64,000 nt of DNA, from NCBI RefSeq assembly GCF_008727815.1, contig NZ_CP044230.1, positions 2,069,381 to 2,133,380 on the forward strand. Direction: 5' to 3'. Position 1 is the first letter of the stretch. Each line of letters opens with the position of its first letter. Positions 19,247 to 27,291 of the stretch are shown in pieces. This DNA is from Streptococcus sp. LPB0220 (GTDB taxonomy: Bacteria > Bacillota > Bacilli > Lactobacillales > Streptococcaceae). The notes under the pieces were generated by a model that ran no database searches, had not been told where the DNA came from, and worked only from the letters and a program-made list of their open reading frames with translations. Position numbers and translations under genes: made by a program.

Positions 19247-20506
19247 TTATTTTACATTCCCCCGATGAATTAACTCCAGACACTTGTCCAGATCCACATC
19301 TCTTTCAAAATGGTCAGGACTCCAAGGAATCTCTATATCCGGTTCAACACCTTGATCCGTCATTCCTTTGCCTTGATCCAGGCTTAGACAGCGAGAAGTA
19401 GGAAACATCAATCGATAATCACCATAATCAACGGTACAACAATTGGAATAGTCTAAAATTCCGAGAGTTGGTCTACCTACCACCGTTACCTTCTTAAATT
19501 GCTTCATCATCTGGACAAAATTATCTCCAGAAGAAGCGCAGTAGATGTCTGATAAGACAAAGATCCGTTCGGGATAGTGGCCTCCTCTAACCTCTGGGAA
19601 GAATTCCTCGCTTTCTTGCTGATACGGTACATAGCCTTTCCCCCGATGGCGAAGCAAATCCTCTTTCATATCTTCAAGCAGCTTGACTGTTTCAGGACTA
19701 ATTTCTTCCTGTTGCATCCAGTCCTCAAAGTCTTTCAAGCGCAGATCAACATTACGCTCCGTGTAGAGAATTTCCATGCCATCATCATCCCAATCAATGC
19801 CTTCATAGCCCTGATCCTTCTCTAAACCTAGATGTAATAGAGGGAAATATAAAGAATCTGTCCCTCCACTGTTATGTCTCACATCAATGAGAAGAAACTT
19901 GACTTCCGTCATCATAGGTAAACACTCTTGATATACCCGACTAATAGCTCTCTCATCCATAAAGTTATCCAGACGAAGATAAAGAATCTCATCGTCTAAT
20001 CGTTTCCAAAAGATATGATCCTGGATCGGTTCTCGACTGGGTACTACTTTAATGGTCTTTTCTATCCCTTCTCGAAGCAGGGTGACACTCGTTGACTGAG
20101 AGACCAAATCTGCCCATTCTCTATAATGTCTTTCTGGGGTCTTGCTGATAAAATAGGCTTTATGAAGAGAAGCTATCTGATCCAAGTCTCTTCCATCCAG
20201 AGCTAGGATCTGATCTCCTACTTGAAGACCCGTATCTTCATTAGCTTCCTCAACATACAGTTTCTGTCCATTTATTCTCAAAAGGAACCCTTTTTGACTG
20301 GCCTTTTTATCTCGAAAGGAAACATGCCCGATCACCCCAAAACTAGCTAGGTAAGCCTTAACTTGATAGAGAAAGGCATCATCTGTCATATCATCTGTCA
20401 TTTTTTCTCGAAAGCGATCGGGGTCGCATCCTTTTCGATCCTTGATGGTAGATGAATCATGGCTCATAACCGAGATGACATCTTCAAAAATAGCAGTCTT
20501 TTTCAT
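19247..20506 (-). CDS. S41-family peptidase, cytoplasmic (PDZ plus C-terminal-processing-protease fold)
   Basis: 419-aa protein of the S41/tricorn-like family with no signal peptide or membrane span, so it is predicted cytoplasmic. A PDZ-like region lies at about residues 58-150 (with GLQVGDQILALDGRDLDQIA). The peptidase domain follows: ILYLRLDNFMDE, FLLIDVRHNSGGTDSLYF and the nucleophile motif SDIYCASSGDNF (Ser near residue 328). It ends in the typical GVEPDIEIP element. The substrate is unknown. It is transcribed toward dlt from a strong CiaR-type promoter and probably ends before dltX; only a weak hairpin near 19218-19234 separates them. Cell-envelope stress control is inferred from that promoter. 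Confidence 0.85.
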   Translation of the reverse strand: MKKTAIFEDVISVMSHDSSTIKDRKGCDPDRFREKMTDDMTDDAFLYQVKAYLASFGVIGHVSFRDKKASQKGFLLRINGQKLYVEEANEDTGLQVGDQILALDGRDLDQIASLHKAYFISKTPERHYREWADLVSQSTSVTLLREGIEKTIKVVPSREPIQDHIFWKRLDDEILYLRLDNFMDERAISRVYQECLPMMTEVKFLLIDVRHNSGGTDSLYFPLLHLGLEKDQGYEGIDWDDDGMEILYTERNVDLRLKDFEDWMQQEEISPETVKLLEDMKEDLLRHRGKGYVPYQQESEEFFPEVRGGHYPERIFVLSDIYCASSGDNFVQMMKQFKKVTVVGRPTLGILDYSNCCTVDYGDYRLMFPTSRCLSLDQGKGMTDQGVEPDIEIPWSPDHFERDVDLDKCLELIHRGNVK

Positions 20507-20533
20507 AAAGGATTCCTTCCATTTTTTAGAAAC

Positions 20534-20565
20534 AGTATACCACTTTTTCTTAAAAAGTTCTTAAA
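20534..20565 (-). promoter_or_regulatory. CiaR-activated-type promoter of the S41 peptidase gene
   Basis: On the minus strand TTTAAG-AACTT-TTTAAG (20549-20565) is an exact CiaR direct repeat. It is followed after 9 bases by TATACT (20534-20539) as -10, with no separate -35 hexamer, as in CiaR-activated promoters. The peptidase ATG lies 28 bases after the -10, behind GGAAGGA. Confidence 0.85.
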
Positions 20566-20598
20566 ACCCTAAAAAACTATCCTAAAGTAGGATAGCCG

Positions 20599-21282
20599 TT
20601 ATAGATTCTTTCTTTTCTTCGCTTTCTTTGTCAGAGCGACATCACAATTTTCAATCTTGCTAATCAATAGATTGGCAAGGGCAAAATCATCGATGTTCGA
20701 TTCCATATTTACCTCATAGTTCAAGGTCAGTTGTTCTCCAGCTTGGGCCGTTGTGACAGAAATAAAGTCAATTTCTGAACAACTTTGGTCCAACAACTGG
20801 CTGATTTGTTCTGCAACAGAATCTTGTTTTGAGACAGTTATGGTCAAATGACGGCGCCGTTGATGGTCTGCCTTACTCTGTTTGTTCTCTAATACCAGCC
20901 ACACTCCTAGTAAAGAAAGGGTTGATAAAATGGCCAATAAAAGATAGCCCGAACCTGCCGCTAGTCCTATAATCATGGCAAGAAAAATCGCAATCAACTC
21001 TCTAGAACCACTCGTAGCTGACCGGAAACGGATCAAACTAAAGGTCCCTGCCACTGCAATCGAGGTTCCCAAACTTCCATTGACCAAAAAGATCACTAAG
21101 GTCATCATAGAAGGAAGCAAGGTCAAACTAATGACAAACTCTCGAGTGTAAAGTGTCCGGTATTTATAGGTCCAAGATAGGGCCATCCCTAGAAAGAGGC
21201 TGACCAAAAGGGCCAGCAGCAAGCGCAAGGGATCCACCGTTGCTGTAGCATTATTAAAAATAGAATCAAATAGATTAGACAT
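20599..21282 (-). CDS. DUF4956-type membrane protein
   Basis: 227-aa membrane protein matching DUF4956. Several spans occupy residues 10-130 (LLLALLVSLFLGMALSW, GTSIAVAGTFSLIRFRSATSGSRE, AIFLAMIIGLAAGSGYLLLA), followed by a soluble C-terminal domain of about 95 residues and a basic tail KKAKKRKNL. The ATG at 21282 is preferred, with GGTAGG eight bases before it; a GTG three codons upstream is possible. It overlaps the end of the VTC-domain gene by eight bases, so the two are coupled. DUF4956 and VTC proteins commonly occur side by side in bacteria, but the joint function is not established. Confidence 0.85.
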   Translation of the reverse strand: MSNLFDSIFNNATATVDPLRLLLALLVSLFLGMALSWTYKYRTLYTREFVISLTLLPSMMTLVIFLVNGSLGTSIAVAGTFSLIRFRSATSGSRELIAIFLAMIIGLAAGSGYLLLAILSTLSLLGVWLVLENKQSKADHQRRRHLTITVSKQDSVAEQISQLLDQSCSEIDFISVTTAQAGEQLTLNYEVNMESNIDDFALANLLISKIENCDVALTKKAKKRKNL

Positions 21283-22054
21283 AGGCAGCACCTACCGTTT
21301 CTTGAACTGGTCTTGGGGCATAATCCAAGCCTTGTGATTTATGATAAGCACAGCTATATTTTGAAAATTTCTGCTTGACCAAACCATACTTCTCTAAAAT
21401 ATCCTTTAGCCATTTAGGTTCTTGGCCAGGAGCCTTAATTTCCATGATCACGAAGTCATCCTCTAGTAGAGGTTCTCCTTTCTTCCCATCAAAAAGGCTA
21501 ACAGCCTGATCTCGAAAGACTAAGTTTTGATCGATTGTCACGCGAATCTTCTGATAAGGATAACCCTGAATGGATTTCTTTTCTTTGAGAGACAAGCGAT
21601 CATAGTAAATGAACATCCGTGGTTCCAATCGATGACCATAACGTTTGCGCAATCTCTGAATCTCTTGCACTAAGTCTGGATCTTGTATCTGATGATCTAC
21701 TTTCCCATCTGTCATCAAGTTGATAATGGCTTGTGAAGTGGCGACTAGACGGAATTTATGGCCAATTCCTTCTTCATCTTTTGACTTCACCTCTAGAAAC
21801 ACTGGACTGTCTGCTTGAGGTGTTTCTAAATAAGTCCGCATCCGAATTTTTTCACGGCGGTGTTGTTTGGCAAGAGCATCTTGAATAACCTCAAAATTTT
21901 CCGTATCAAAATAAATATTTGAAATGGTTGAGGTTGGGTAATCATCTTCTACGACATATCCTTTTAAGTCTTTGATCAAGTCCTTCACGTCATCTTTTGC
22001 GACGATATATTTTGTTTCGATTCGTTTGAAACTTGTCTCAATTGTTTTTTTCAT
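21275..22054 (-). CDS. VTC-domain protein, putative polyphosphate polymerase
   Basis: 259-aa protein with a VTC (vacuolar transporter chaperone) polymerase-like tunnel domain, the fold that makes polyphosphate from ATP in yeast Vtc4. The basic and acidic residues expected to line the tunnel are present: RIETKYIV (residues 11-18), REKIRMRTYL, FLEVKSKDEEGIGHKFR, RLEPRMFIYYDRLSL and FVIMEIKAPGQEP. There is no signal peptide. It is preceded by AAAGGAG and coupled to the DUF4956 membrane protein. Enzymatic activity is inferred from fold and residues only. Confidence 0.86.
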   Translation of the reverse strand: MKKTIETSFKRIETKYIVAKDDVKDLIKDLKGYVVEDDYPTSTISNIYFDTENFEVIQDALAKQHRREKIRMRTYLETPQADSPVFLEVKSKDEEGIGHKFRLVATSQAIINLMTDGKVDHQIQDPDLVQEIQRLRKRYGHRLEPRMFIYYDRLSLKEKKSIQGYPYQKIRVTIDQNLVFRDQAVSLFDGKKGEPLLEDDFVIMEIKAPGQEPKWLKDILEKYGLVKQKFSKYSCAYHKSQGLDYAPRPVQETVGAAYV

Positions 22055-22144
22055 GTTTCTTCTCCTTTAAGGGGGGGATCTATTATTTCTAACCTTCAGT
22101 CAGTATGAATACGACTTACGTGCTTTCTAGTTTAATGGGACTTT

Positions 22145-22237
22145 CTTAACTGGTCATTAAGCCAAACTTAAAGAAAACTAAAGTTAAGGTTCCTTTCAGA
22201 AAAACTTTAGGAAACTTTCAGCTAGCAACTTTAGACT
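22145..22237. promoter_or_regulatory. Phased repeats in the divergent VTC / lipoprotein promoter region
   Basis: On the plus strand CTTAAC, ATTAAG, CTTAAA and CTAAAG start at 22145, 22156, 22167 and 22178, exactly 11 bases apart with 5-base spacers. Next come four CTTT(C)AG-like boxes at 22193, 22205, 22215 and 22229. A poor -10 (TAGACT, 22232-22237) follows with no -35. Eleven-base spacing of TTAAG-like half-sites is what OmpR-family response regulators bind. The 22055-22144 part holds the VTC gene leader and its ribosome site. Confidence 0.5.
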
Positions 22238-22270
22238 AGGAGCATATCAATTGAACGAGAGGAAAAGCTC

Positions 22271-23518
22271 ATGAAATCAAACAAATGGAAATTTTTATTA
22301 ACGGGGGCCGCAACCCTCACCCTACTAACAGCGTGTAGCCAAGCATCATCTCAATCAGCTACAACAAACGCAACAACAACTGCTTCTAGTGTCTCAAAGA
22401 AAACGACTAAAACCAAGCAATCTGACTATTTTACCGAAAAAGATTCAGACACCTCATATGATGAAAGTAAAGCATCTATTGTCAAACTATCTGGCTCGTC
22501 TGCAACTGTTTCAGGGGATGGCGTAGCCGTTTCTGGATCAACTGTGACCATCTCGAAGGCCGGAACTTATGTCATCTCTGGTGAATCTGATGGGGTTCAA
22601 ATCAAAGTCGAAGCAGGTGACTCAGATGATGTTCATATCGTCTTAAAAGGTGTTACTATGTCCAACACCAACGCACCAATTTCTGCTACGAAAGCGGGGC
22701 ATGTCTACCTGACTCTAGCAAATGGCACGACCAATACCTTGTCTGATTCAAGTTCAAACAGTGATGAAGATGCCGATGCGGTCATCTTCTCTAAAGGCGA
22801 CCTCACCATCAATGGTTCGGGTACGCTCAACATCGATGCCAAGAAGAACAACGGGATAAAGGCCAATGACACTCTCCACATCACGGGTGGAACCTATAAA
22901 ATCACAGCTGTAGGAGATGCCCTCAATGTCAATGACGAACTCAATATCACTGGCACGACCATGACCATTGACGCAGATGAAGATGCGGTCAAGGTGGATA
23001 ATGATGAAGATACTTCGGTCGGAACCATGTACCTTTCAGATAACAAAATGACCATCACAGCAGGAGACGATGGCATCCATGCTTCTGGTGATCTGATCAT
23101 CGATAGCGGAACCTATCAGGTAACCGAGTCTGTCGAAGGTCTCGAAGGAAAATCGATCACCATTAACGGTGGAGATATCACCATCTATGCAACCGATGAC
23201 GGGGTCAATGCGGCTAATGCTAATGCCAACCAAGATGAAATTTTCTTCACCATGAATGGTGGAACTCTCAACGTTGAAGTTGGCCAAGGGGATACCGATC
23301 CAATCGACTCAAACGGTAATGTCACTGTGACTGGAGGAACCATCAATTTAACAGGGCAATCCGGCTTTGACTTTGATGGTACTGCTACCTACACCGGTGG
23401 AGATATCTATATCAATGGTGAAAAACAAACAGAAATTGTCAATTCCATGCCTGGAGGCGGTGGGGCTCCCGGCGGTGGCGGACCTCAAGGTGGTGGACCT
23501 GGAGGCGGACATCCATAA
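22271..23518 (+). CDS. Lipoprotein with DUF4353-type carbohydrate-binding beta-helix
   Basis: 415-aa predicted lipoprotein with signal peptide and lipobox LLTAC (Cys22), then a Thr/Ser-rich linker to about residue 50. From about residue 65 to 385 it is built of short repeats (DLTINGSGTLNIDA, DTLHITGGTYKITA, SITINGGDITIYA) rich in Asp, Gly and Thr. This suggests a right-handed parallel beta-helix of the carbohydrate-binding DUF4353 type with possible calcium sites. The tail is almost only Gly and Pro (GGGGAPGGGGPQGGGPGGGH). It is divergent from the VTC/DUF4956 pair, and such proteins recur with VTC genes. A surface role is inferred; the ligand is unknown. Confidence 0.82.
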   Translation: MKSNKWKFLLTGAATLTLLTACSQASSQSATTNATTTASSVSKKTTKTKQSDYFTEKDSDTSYDESKASIVKLSGSSATVSGDGVAVSGSTVTISKAGTYVISGESDGVQIKVEAGDSDDVHIVLKGVTMSNTNAPISATKAGHVYLTLANGTTNTLSDSSSNSDEDADAVIFSKGDLTINGSGTLNIDAKKNNGIKANDTLHITGGTYKITAVGDALNVNDELNITGTTMTIDADEDAVKVDNDEDTSVGTMYLSDNKMTITAGDDGIHASGDLIIDSGTYQVTESVEGLEGKSITINGGDITIYATDDGVNAANANANQDEIFFTMNGGTLNVEVGQGDTDPIDSNGNVTVTGGTINLTGQSGFDFDGTATYTGGDIYINGEKQTEIVNSMPGGGGAPGGGGPQGGGPGGGHP

Positions 23519-23526
23519 CAACAAAT

Positions 23527-23556
23527 AAAGGCAGGATTTCTTCCTGACCTTTTTTT
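23527..23556 (+). terminator. Terminator after the beta-helix lipoprotein gene
   Basis: AAAGGCAGGA pairs with TCCTG(A)CCTTT, one bulged A, followed by a run of T to 23556. Confidence 0.85.
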
Positions 23557-23607
23557 GTTCCTCTTTTTATGATAGAATAGAAAATCAATCAACTTGTTGA
23601 AAGGAAT

Positions 23608-24273
23608 ATGATGAAAAAACAGACACTACCTCTTTTCTTCACACTCTTGCTGTCTCTTCTTTTTCTATCAGCCTGTGTGCCGGACCTTAAGATCAATTTT
23701 AAACAAGTGCCTACTACTACCAGCTCAAAAAAGAAAACCACTAAAAAAAGTAGCTCGAGTCGTTCAACTAGCTCAACTAGCACAGGTAATTCCTCTAGCT
23801 CTCCCTCAACTACTACGGAGACCACTTCTGACATCATCACAACCGAAGGGCTCCCTAGAAATGCCCAAGAAGCACCCAAGGATAAAATTTATGCAACAGG
23901 GAACTTAAAAGTAGCCTACTCTAGAAATGACGACAATATTTTTGTACAAACGCCGGATTATGAAGGGTATACCACTGCTCTTGTCCAAAAAATCCTTGGA
24001 AATCCAGAAAAACAAATAACAGACCCTGCTTATATTAGCGAATCTTTTCAAAATATTGAGCTAGAAAATATTAAAAATCTCTACCGTAAGGGGAAAATTA
24101 CAGAAGAACAAGCTCATGCCTTTTTATTGGGAGCTGTTGATCTGAAACAAGCTTCTAAATTCGGAGTAGATTACACCATTTACACCTATAAAAACAACAC
24201 CATCCAACTGGTCTTTGAAAACGACCAACTCCTCTATATTACGCCAAATCCTGATGTTGTCTTCTTTAAATAA
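23608..24273 (+). CDS. Lipoprotein with DUF4947-like C-terminal domain
   Basis: 221-aa predicted lipoprotein with lipobox FLSAC (Cys23), then a Lys/Ser/Thr-rich low-complexity linker (about residues 35-80) reaching away from the membrane. A compact C-terminal domain follows (about 95-221, NIFVQTPDYEGYTTALVQKI onward). I associate it tentatively with the streptococcal DUF4947 family. Function unknown. ATG ATG at 23608/23611 follows AAAGGAA; the second ATG has the better spacing. It is a single-gene unit between two terminators. Confidence 0.7.
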   Translation: MMKKQTLPLFFTLLLSLLFLSACVPDLKINFKQVPTTTSSKKKTTKKSSSSRSTSSTSTGNSSSSPSTTTETTSDIITTEGLPRNAQEAPKDKIYATGNLKVAYSRNDDNIFVQTPDYEGYTTALVQKILGNPEKQITDPAYISESFQNIELENIKNLYRKGKITEEQAHAFLLGAVDLKQASKFGVDYTIYTYKNNTIQLVFENDQLLYITPNPDVVFFK

Positions 24274-24278
24274 TGAAT

Positions 24279-24306
24279 ATTCTCGCTTAAACAAGCGAGA
24301 ATTTTT
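24279..24306 (+). terminator. Terminator after the DUF4947-like lipoprotein gene
   Basis: Perfect 10-bp stem ATTCTCGCTT/AAGCGAGAAT, loop AAAC, then a T run. Confidence 0.9.
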
Positions 24307-24321
24307 GTTTCACATGAAACA
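24306..24321. other. Possible parS site (15 of 16 matches)
   Basis: TGTTTCACATGAAACA differs from the ParB/Spo0J consensus TGTTTCACGTGAAACA at one central base. It lies between two opposed terminators whose T and A tracts contribute to the palindrome, so a terminator-derived coincidence is possible. It is about 40 kb from the dnaA end. Confidence 0.5.
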
Positions 24322-24353
24322 AAAAACTCTCAACTCCAAATGAGTTGAGAGTT
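24319..24353 (-). terminator. Terminator of the YhgE/Pip gene
   Basis: 12-bp perfect stem AACTCTCAACTC/GAGTTGAGAGTT with loop CAAAT; on the minus strand it is followed by TTTTTTGTTT. Confidence 0.9.
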
Positions 24354-24361
24354 CTTGACGA

Positions 24362-27157
24362 TTAGTCCTCTTCATATTTTTTTGGATTGTAAAACCACAT
24401 CCCTAGTCCCGCAAATAGAGCAATGGTCATCAAAAGAAAGACCACTTGATTTCCAATTTCTCCTGTCATCGAAATCGTTTGACGAAGACCAGAGACGGTA
24501 TAGCTCATTGGCAAGAATGGATGAATGGCTTGGAAAAATCCATTTGTCAAAGCAAGAGGATAAGTTCCTGCACTAGAAGCCAATTGCAAGAGCAAGAGGA
24601 TCAACGAGAGGAAAGCACCGACCTTTCTTTGCCATGTTGTTAAAGCGGTCACGATAGACATGAAGGCTAGACTACCGATCACACAAAGGAAGAGGGTAGC
24701 CATCTCATGATTGGCAGATAAACCAATCAAGTGAACAGCACCATAGACCAAGATTCCTGCAACCACCGCAATGGTTCCATTGACCTCAAAGCGAGATTTA
24801 AACCATGCCCAACGACTTTCAGGATGACGACCGGATGGCAATTTTGCAAAGATCATATTGGTTGACAAGGCACAAACAAAGAGTGCTACAGAGATCATAT
24901 AAGGAGCCATTCCGACACCATTCACCGGGACATTATCTTGATCTGTTTTAGAAGTCGTAACAGGATTGGCTAAGGTTTTTGCGTTTTCTTTTTCAGTTGT
25001 AGCAGCATTCAATTGTCCCTTAGCATCGTTTAATCCTTGACTCAAGGTTTGGCTTCCTGTTGCTAATTCACCTAAACCGTTTGTCAATGTTTGGCCACCC
25101 GTTGCTAATTTGCTGGATCCTTCTGAGATTTGATTTGCTCCGTCAGCTAGTTTATCAGCCCCATTCACCAATTGACTTGATTTTTCTGTCAACTGATTGA
25201 CACCAGTGACAAGTTTGTTGACACCACCTGCCAATTCTGGAGTTTTGCTGTTCAATTGTCCTACACCGTCAGCTAATTTTCCAGCACCGGCAACCAATTC
25301 ACCCGACTTACCTGTTAATTGGGTCGCTCCTGAAGCCAGTTGATTCATGCCTGATGTCAAGGCAGGCATCTTCCCATTTAACTCACCTAGACCAGAAGCT
25401 AATTGATTGCTTCCTGCAAGTAATTCTGATGATTTACTATCTAGTTGGCCAACCCCTGCTGCTAACTGACTAGCACCATCCGTTAAAGTGCTACTATTGG
25501 TCTGAAGTTGGCTTGCCCCACTAGCGATTTTATCAACACCAGCTGTATAAGCGCCAATCCCTTGACTGATGGTTTGGCTAGCCGGCAACAATTGTCCACT
25601 AACTGCGGATTGGATCTTAGACAAGCCACTTGACAAGTCTGTCAAGGTAGAAGAAGCTGTTGGTAAAACTTGATTGGCTGCAGTTTGCAGCTGTGTCAAG
25701 CTATTTCCTGTATTCAAACTACTTTGGATCGTTTGGATCGTTGTCAAGATCCCTTGAGCTGCTGTTTCACTCGAGCTTGGGCTAGATGAGATCGCCGCAC
25801 TGATTTCCGCTTGTTGATCAGCTGTCATTGCTTGATAAGCTGCTGTCCCTTGTACACTTGCAAGGGCATTTGCACGATCCGCTTGGGCTGAAGCAAGGAT
25901 TGATTGAGCTGAATTCGCAATACTCGTCAATCCAGACGAAAGTTGACTGGTATCTACTGAAGCATTTTGAATCGCTGCATTTAATTGGTTTAAACCAGCT
26001 GCCAATTGATCAATCTGAGCAGATTGACTTGTAGAAGCTTGTAGCTGGCTTGATAATGTTTGAATACCTGATTCTAATTGTGAAACCCCATTTCGAAGGG
26101 TAGCAGATTGACTACTTAATTGACCCGCTCCTTCTGATAAAGTAGCGACTCCATTTGTATAGGTTGCTAAACCATTTGAAAAGTTAGATAGGCCTGAATT
26201 CAATTGACGCACGCCATTGGTATAATTCCCAAGACCATCATTGAGGGTCCCCATACCACTGGTTAATTGACCAACTCCTGAAGCTAACTGAGGGGTTTGA
26301 CTCGCCATTTGATTGAGACCATTTCCTAATCGATCCACTCCGGTAGCGTAAGCCATCAAGCCTGTATTAAAAGTACCAAACCCATTATTTAATTGATTGA
26401 CGCCAGATACCAAGTTTGGAAGTTGACCAGCCATTTGATTGAGACCATTTCCTAATTGACCAACACCATCTGTATAGGCTGCTAGACCCGTACGAAGAGT
26501 AGTCGCACCATCTGAAAATGCTAAGCTTGAACGAGCCAATGTATTCAAATTAGTAGACAGTGTTTGACCACCATCTTCCAATTTACTTGCACCATCTGCT
26601 AATTTAGCACTTCCATCTGCCGCTGTCCCCATACCAGATTTAAGCGATCCCATTTTGGAAAATAAAGCTGTTGTATACGTATTGGTCACTTTTTCGGCCA
26701 CTGACTGCTTCATCTTTGTCATCGCAGTGTCGCTCATTTTCCCTGCGATAAAACTATGACCACTGGATGTTTGGTAATCAATGGTCATCTGTTCCGGATG
26801 ATTGGTTAAGATGGAGCTAGCTTTCTTTGAAAGATCCTCAGGCAGGGTTACAATCATATAATAATCGCCATTTTTAAGACCATCTTTCGCAGCTTTCTCA
26901 TCTACAAAATGAAAATCAAGTGAGTCATTGTCCTTCAAATTGGACACCATGTCTTTTCCTATTTCCATCTTTTGTCCATTATATGTAGCAGATTGATCCT
27001 TATTGACAACCGCTACAGGAAGATCCGAAACTTGGCCATATGGATCCCACATGGAAGATAGAAAAATAATATTATAAAGAGCTGGAATCAAAGCAACTCC
27101 AATCATGACAATGATAAATGTTGGCTTTTTAAGAATAGCCTTCCATTCTTTCATCAT
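24362..27157 (-). CDS. YhgE/Pip-type giant membrane protein with long periodic ectodomain
   Basis: 931-aa protein of the YhgE/phage-infection-protein type. One N-terminal span (about residues 15-35, PTFIIVMIGVALIPALYNII) is followed by an extracytoplasmic domain (AVVNKDQSATYNGQ). A very long repetitive stretch (about 200-720) has units like LGNGLNQMAxQxPxLxSGV and QLxxGxxxLxxG. Five spans close the C-terminus and resemble ABC-2 permeases. The start is ATG ATG at 27157/27154 behind AAAGGAG. The frame is open further upstream into the divergent regulator but without a start signal. Family members include the Lactococcus phage receptor Pip. Control by the adjacent TetR is likely. Confidence 0.9.
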   Translation of the reverse strand: MMKEWKAILKKPTFIIVMIGVALIPALYNIIFLSSMWDPYGQVSDLPVAVVNKDQSATYNGQKMEIGKDMVSNLKDNDSLDFHFVDEKAAKDGLKNGDYYMIVTLPEDLSKKASSILTNHPEQMTIDYQTSSGHSFIAGKMSDTAMTKMKQSVAEKVTNTYTTALFSKMGSLKSGMGTAADGSAKLADGASKLEDGGQTLSTNLNTLARSSLAFSDGATTLRTGLAAYTDGVGQLGNGLNQMAGQLPNLVSGVNQLNNGFGTFNTGLMAYATGVDRLGNGLNQMASQTPQLASGVGQLTSGMGTLNDGLGNYTNGVRQLNSGLSNFSNGLATYTNGVATLSEGAGQLSSQSATLRNGVSQLESGIQTLSSQLQASTSQSAQIDQLAAGLNQLNAAIQNASVDTSQLSSGLTSIANSAQSILASAQADRANALASVQGTAAYQAMTADQQAEISAAISSSPSSSETAAQGILTTIQTIQSSLNTGNSLTQLQTAANQVLPTASSTLTDLSSGLSKIQSAVSGQLLPASQTISQGIGAYTAGVDKIASGASQLQTNSSTLTDGASQLAAGVGQLDSKSSELLAGSNQLASGLGELNGKMPALTSGMNQLASGATQLTGKSGELVAGAGKLADGVGQLNSKTPELAGGVNKLVTGVNQLTEKSSQLVNGADKLADGANQISEGSSKLATGGQTLTNGLGELATGSQTLSQGLNDAKGQLNAATTEKENAKTLANPVTTSKTDQDNVPVNGVGMAPYMISVALFVCALSTNMIFAKLPSGRHPESRWAWFKSRFEVNGTIAVVAGILVYGAVHLIGLSANHEMATLFLCVIGSLAFMSIVTALTTWQRKVGAFLSLILLLLQLASSAGTYPLALTNGFFQAIHPFLPMSYTVSGLRQTISMTGEIGNQVVFLLMTIALFAGLGMWFYNPKKYEED

Positions 27158-27176
27158 ATTTTTTGTCTCCTTTTTA

Positions 27177-27269
27177 TACACATTGTCTAAATTTCTGATA
27201 TAATAGATTATACAGTTTCTAGAAATTTTCACAAGTAGCAAATCTTTATTTTTAGACACTGTGTATAAT
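27177..27269. promoter_or_regulatory. Divergent promoters with paired TetR-type operators
   Basis: Two inverted copies of one 15-base element: TACACATTGTCTAAA (27177-27191) and TTTAGACACTGTGTA (27251-27265), one mismatch between them. The minus-strand promoter of the YhgE gene is TTGTGA (27229-27234), 16 bases, TATAAT (27207-27212), with the left copy just downstream. The right copy overlaps the TATAAT (27264-27269) of the regulator gene. A dimeric repressor bound at both would silence both genes. Confidence 0.8.
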
Positions 27270-27291
27270 TTTGTGCAAAAAGGATTAACAG

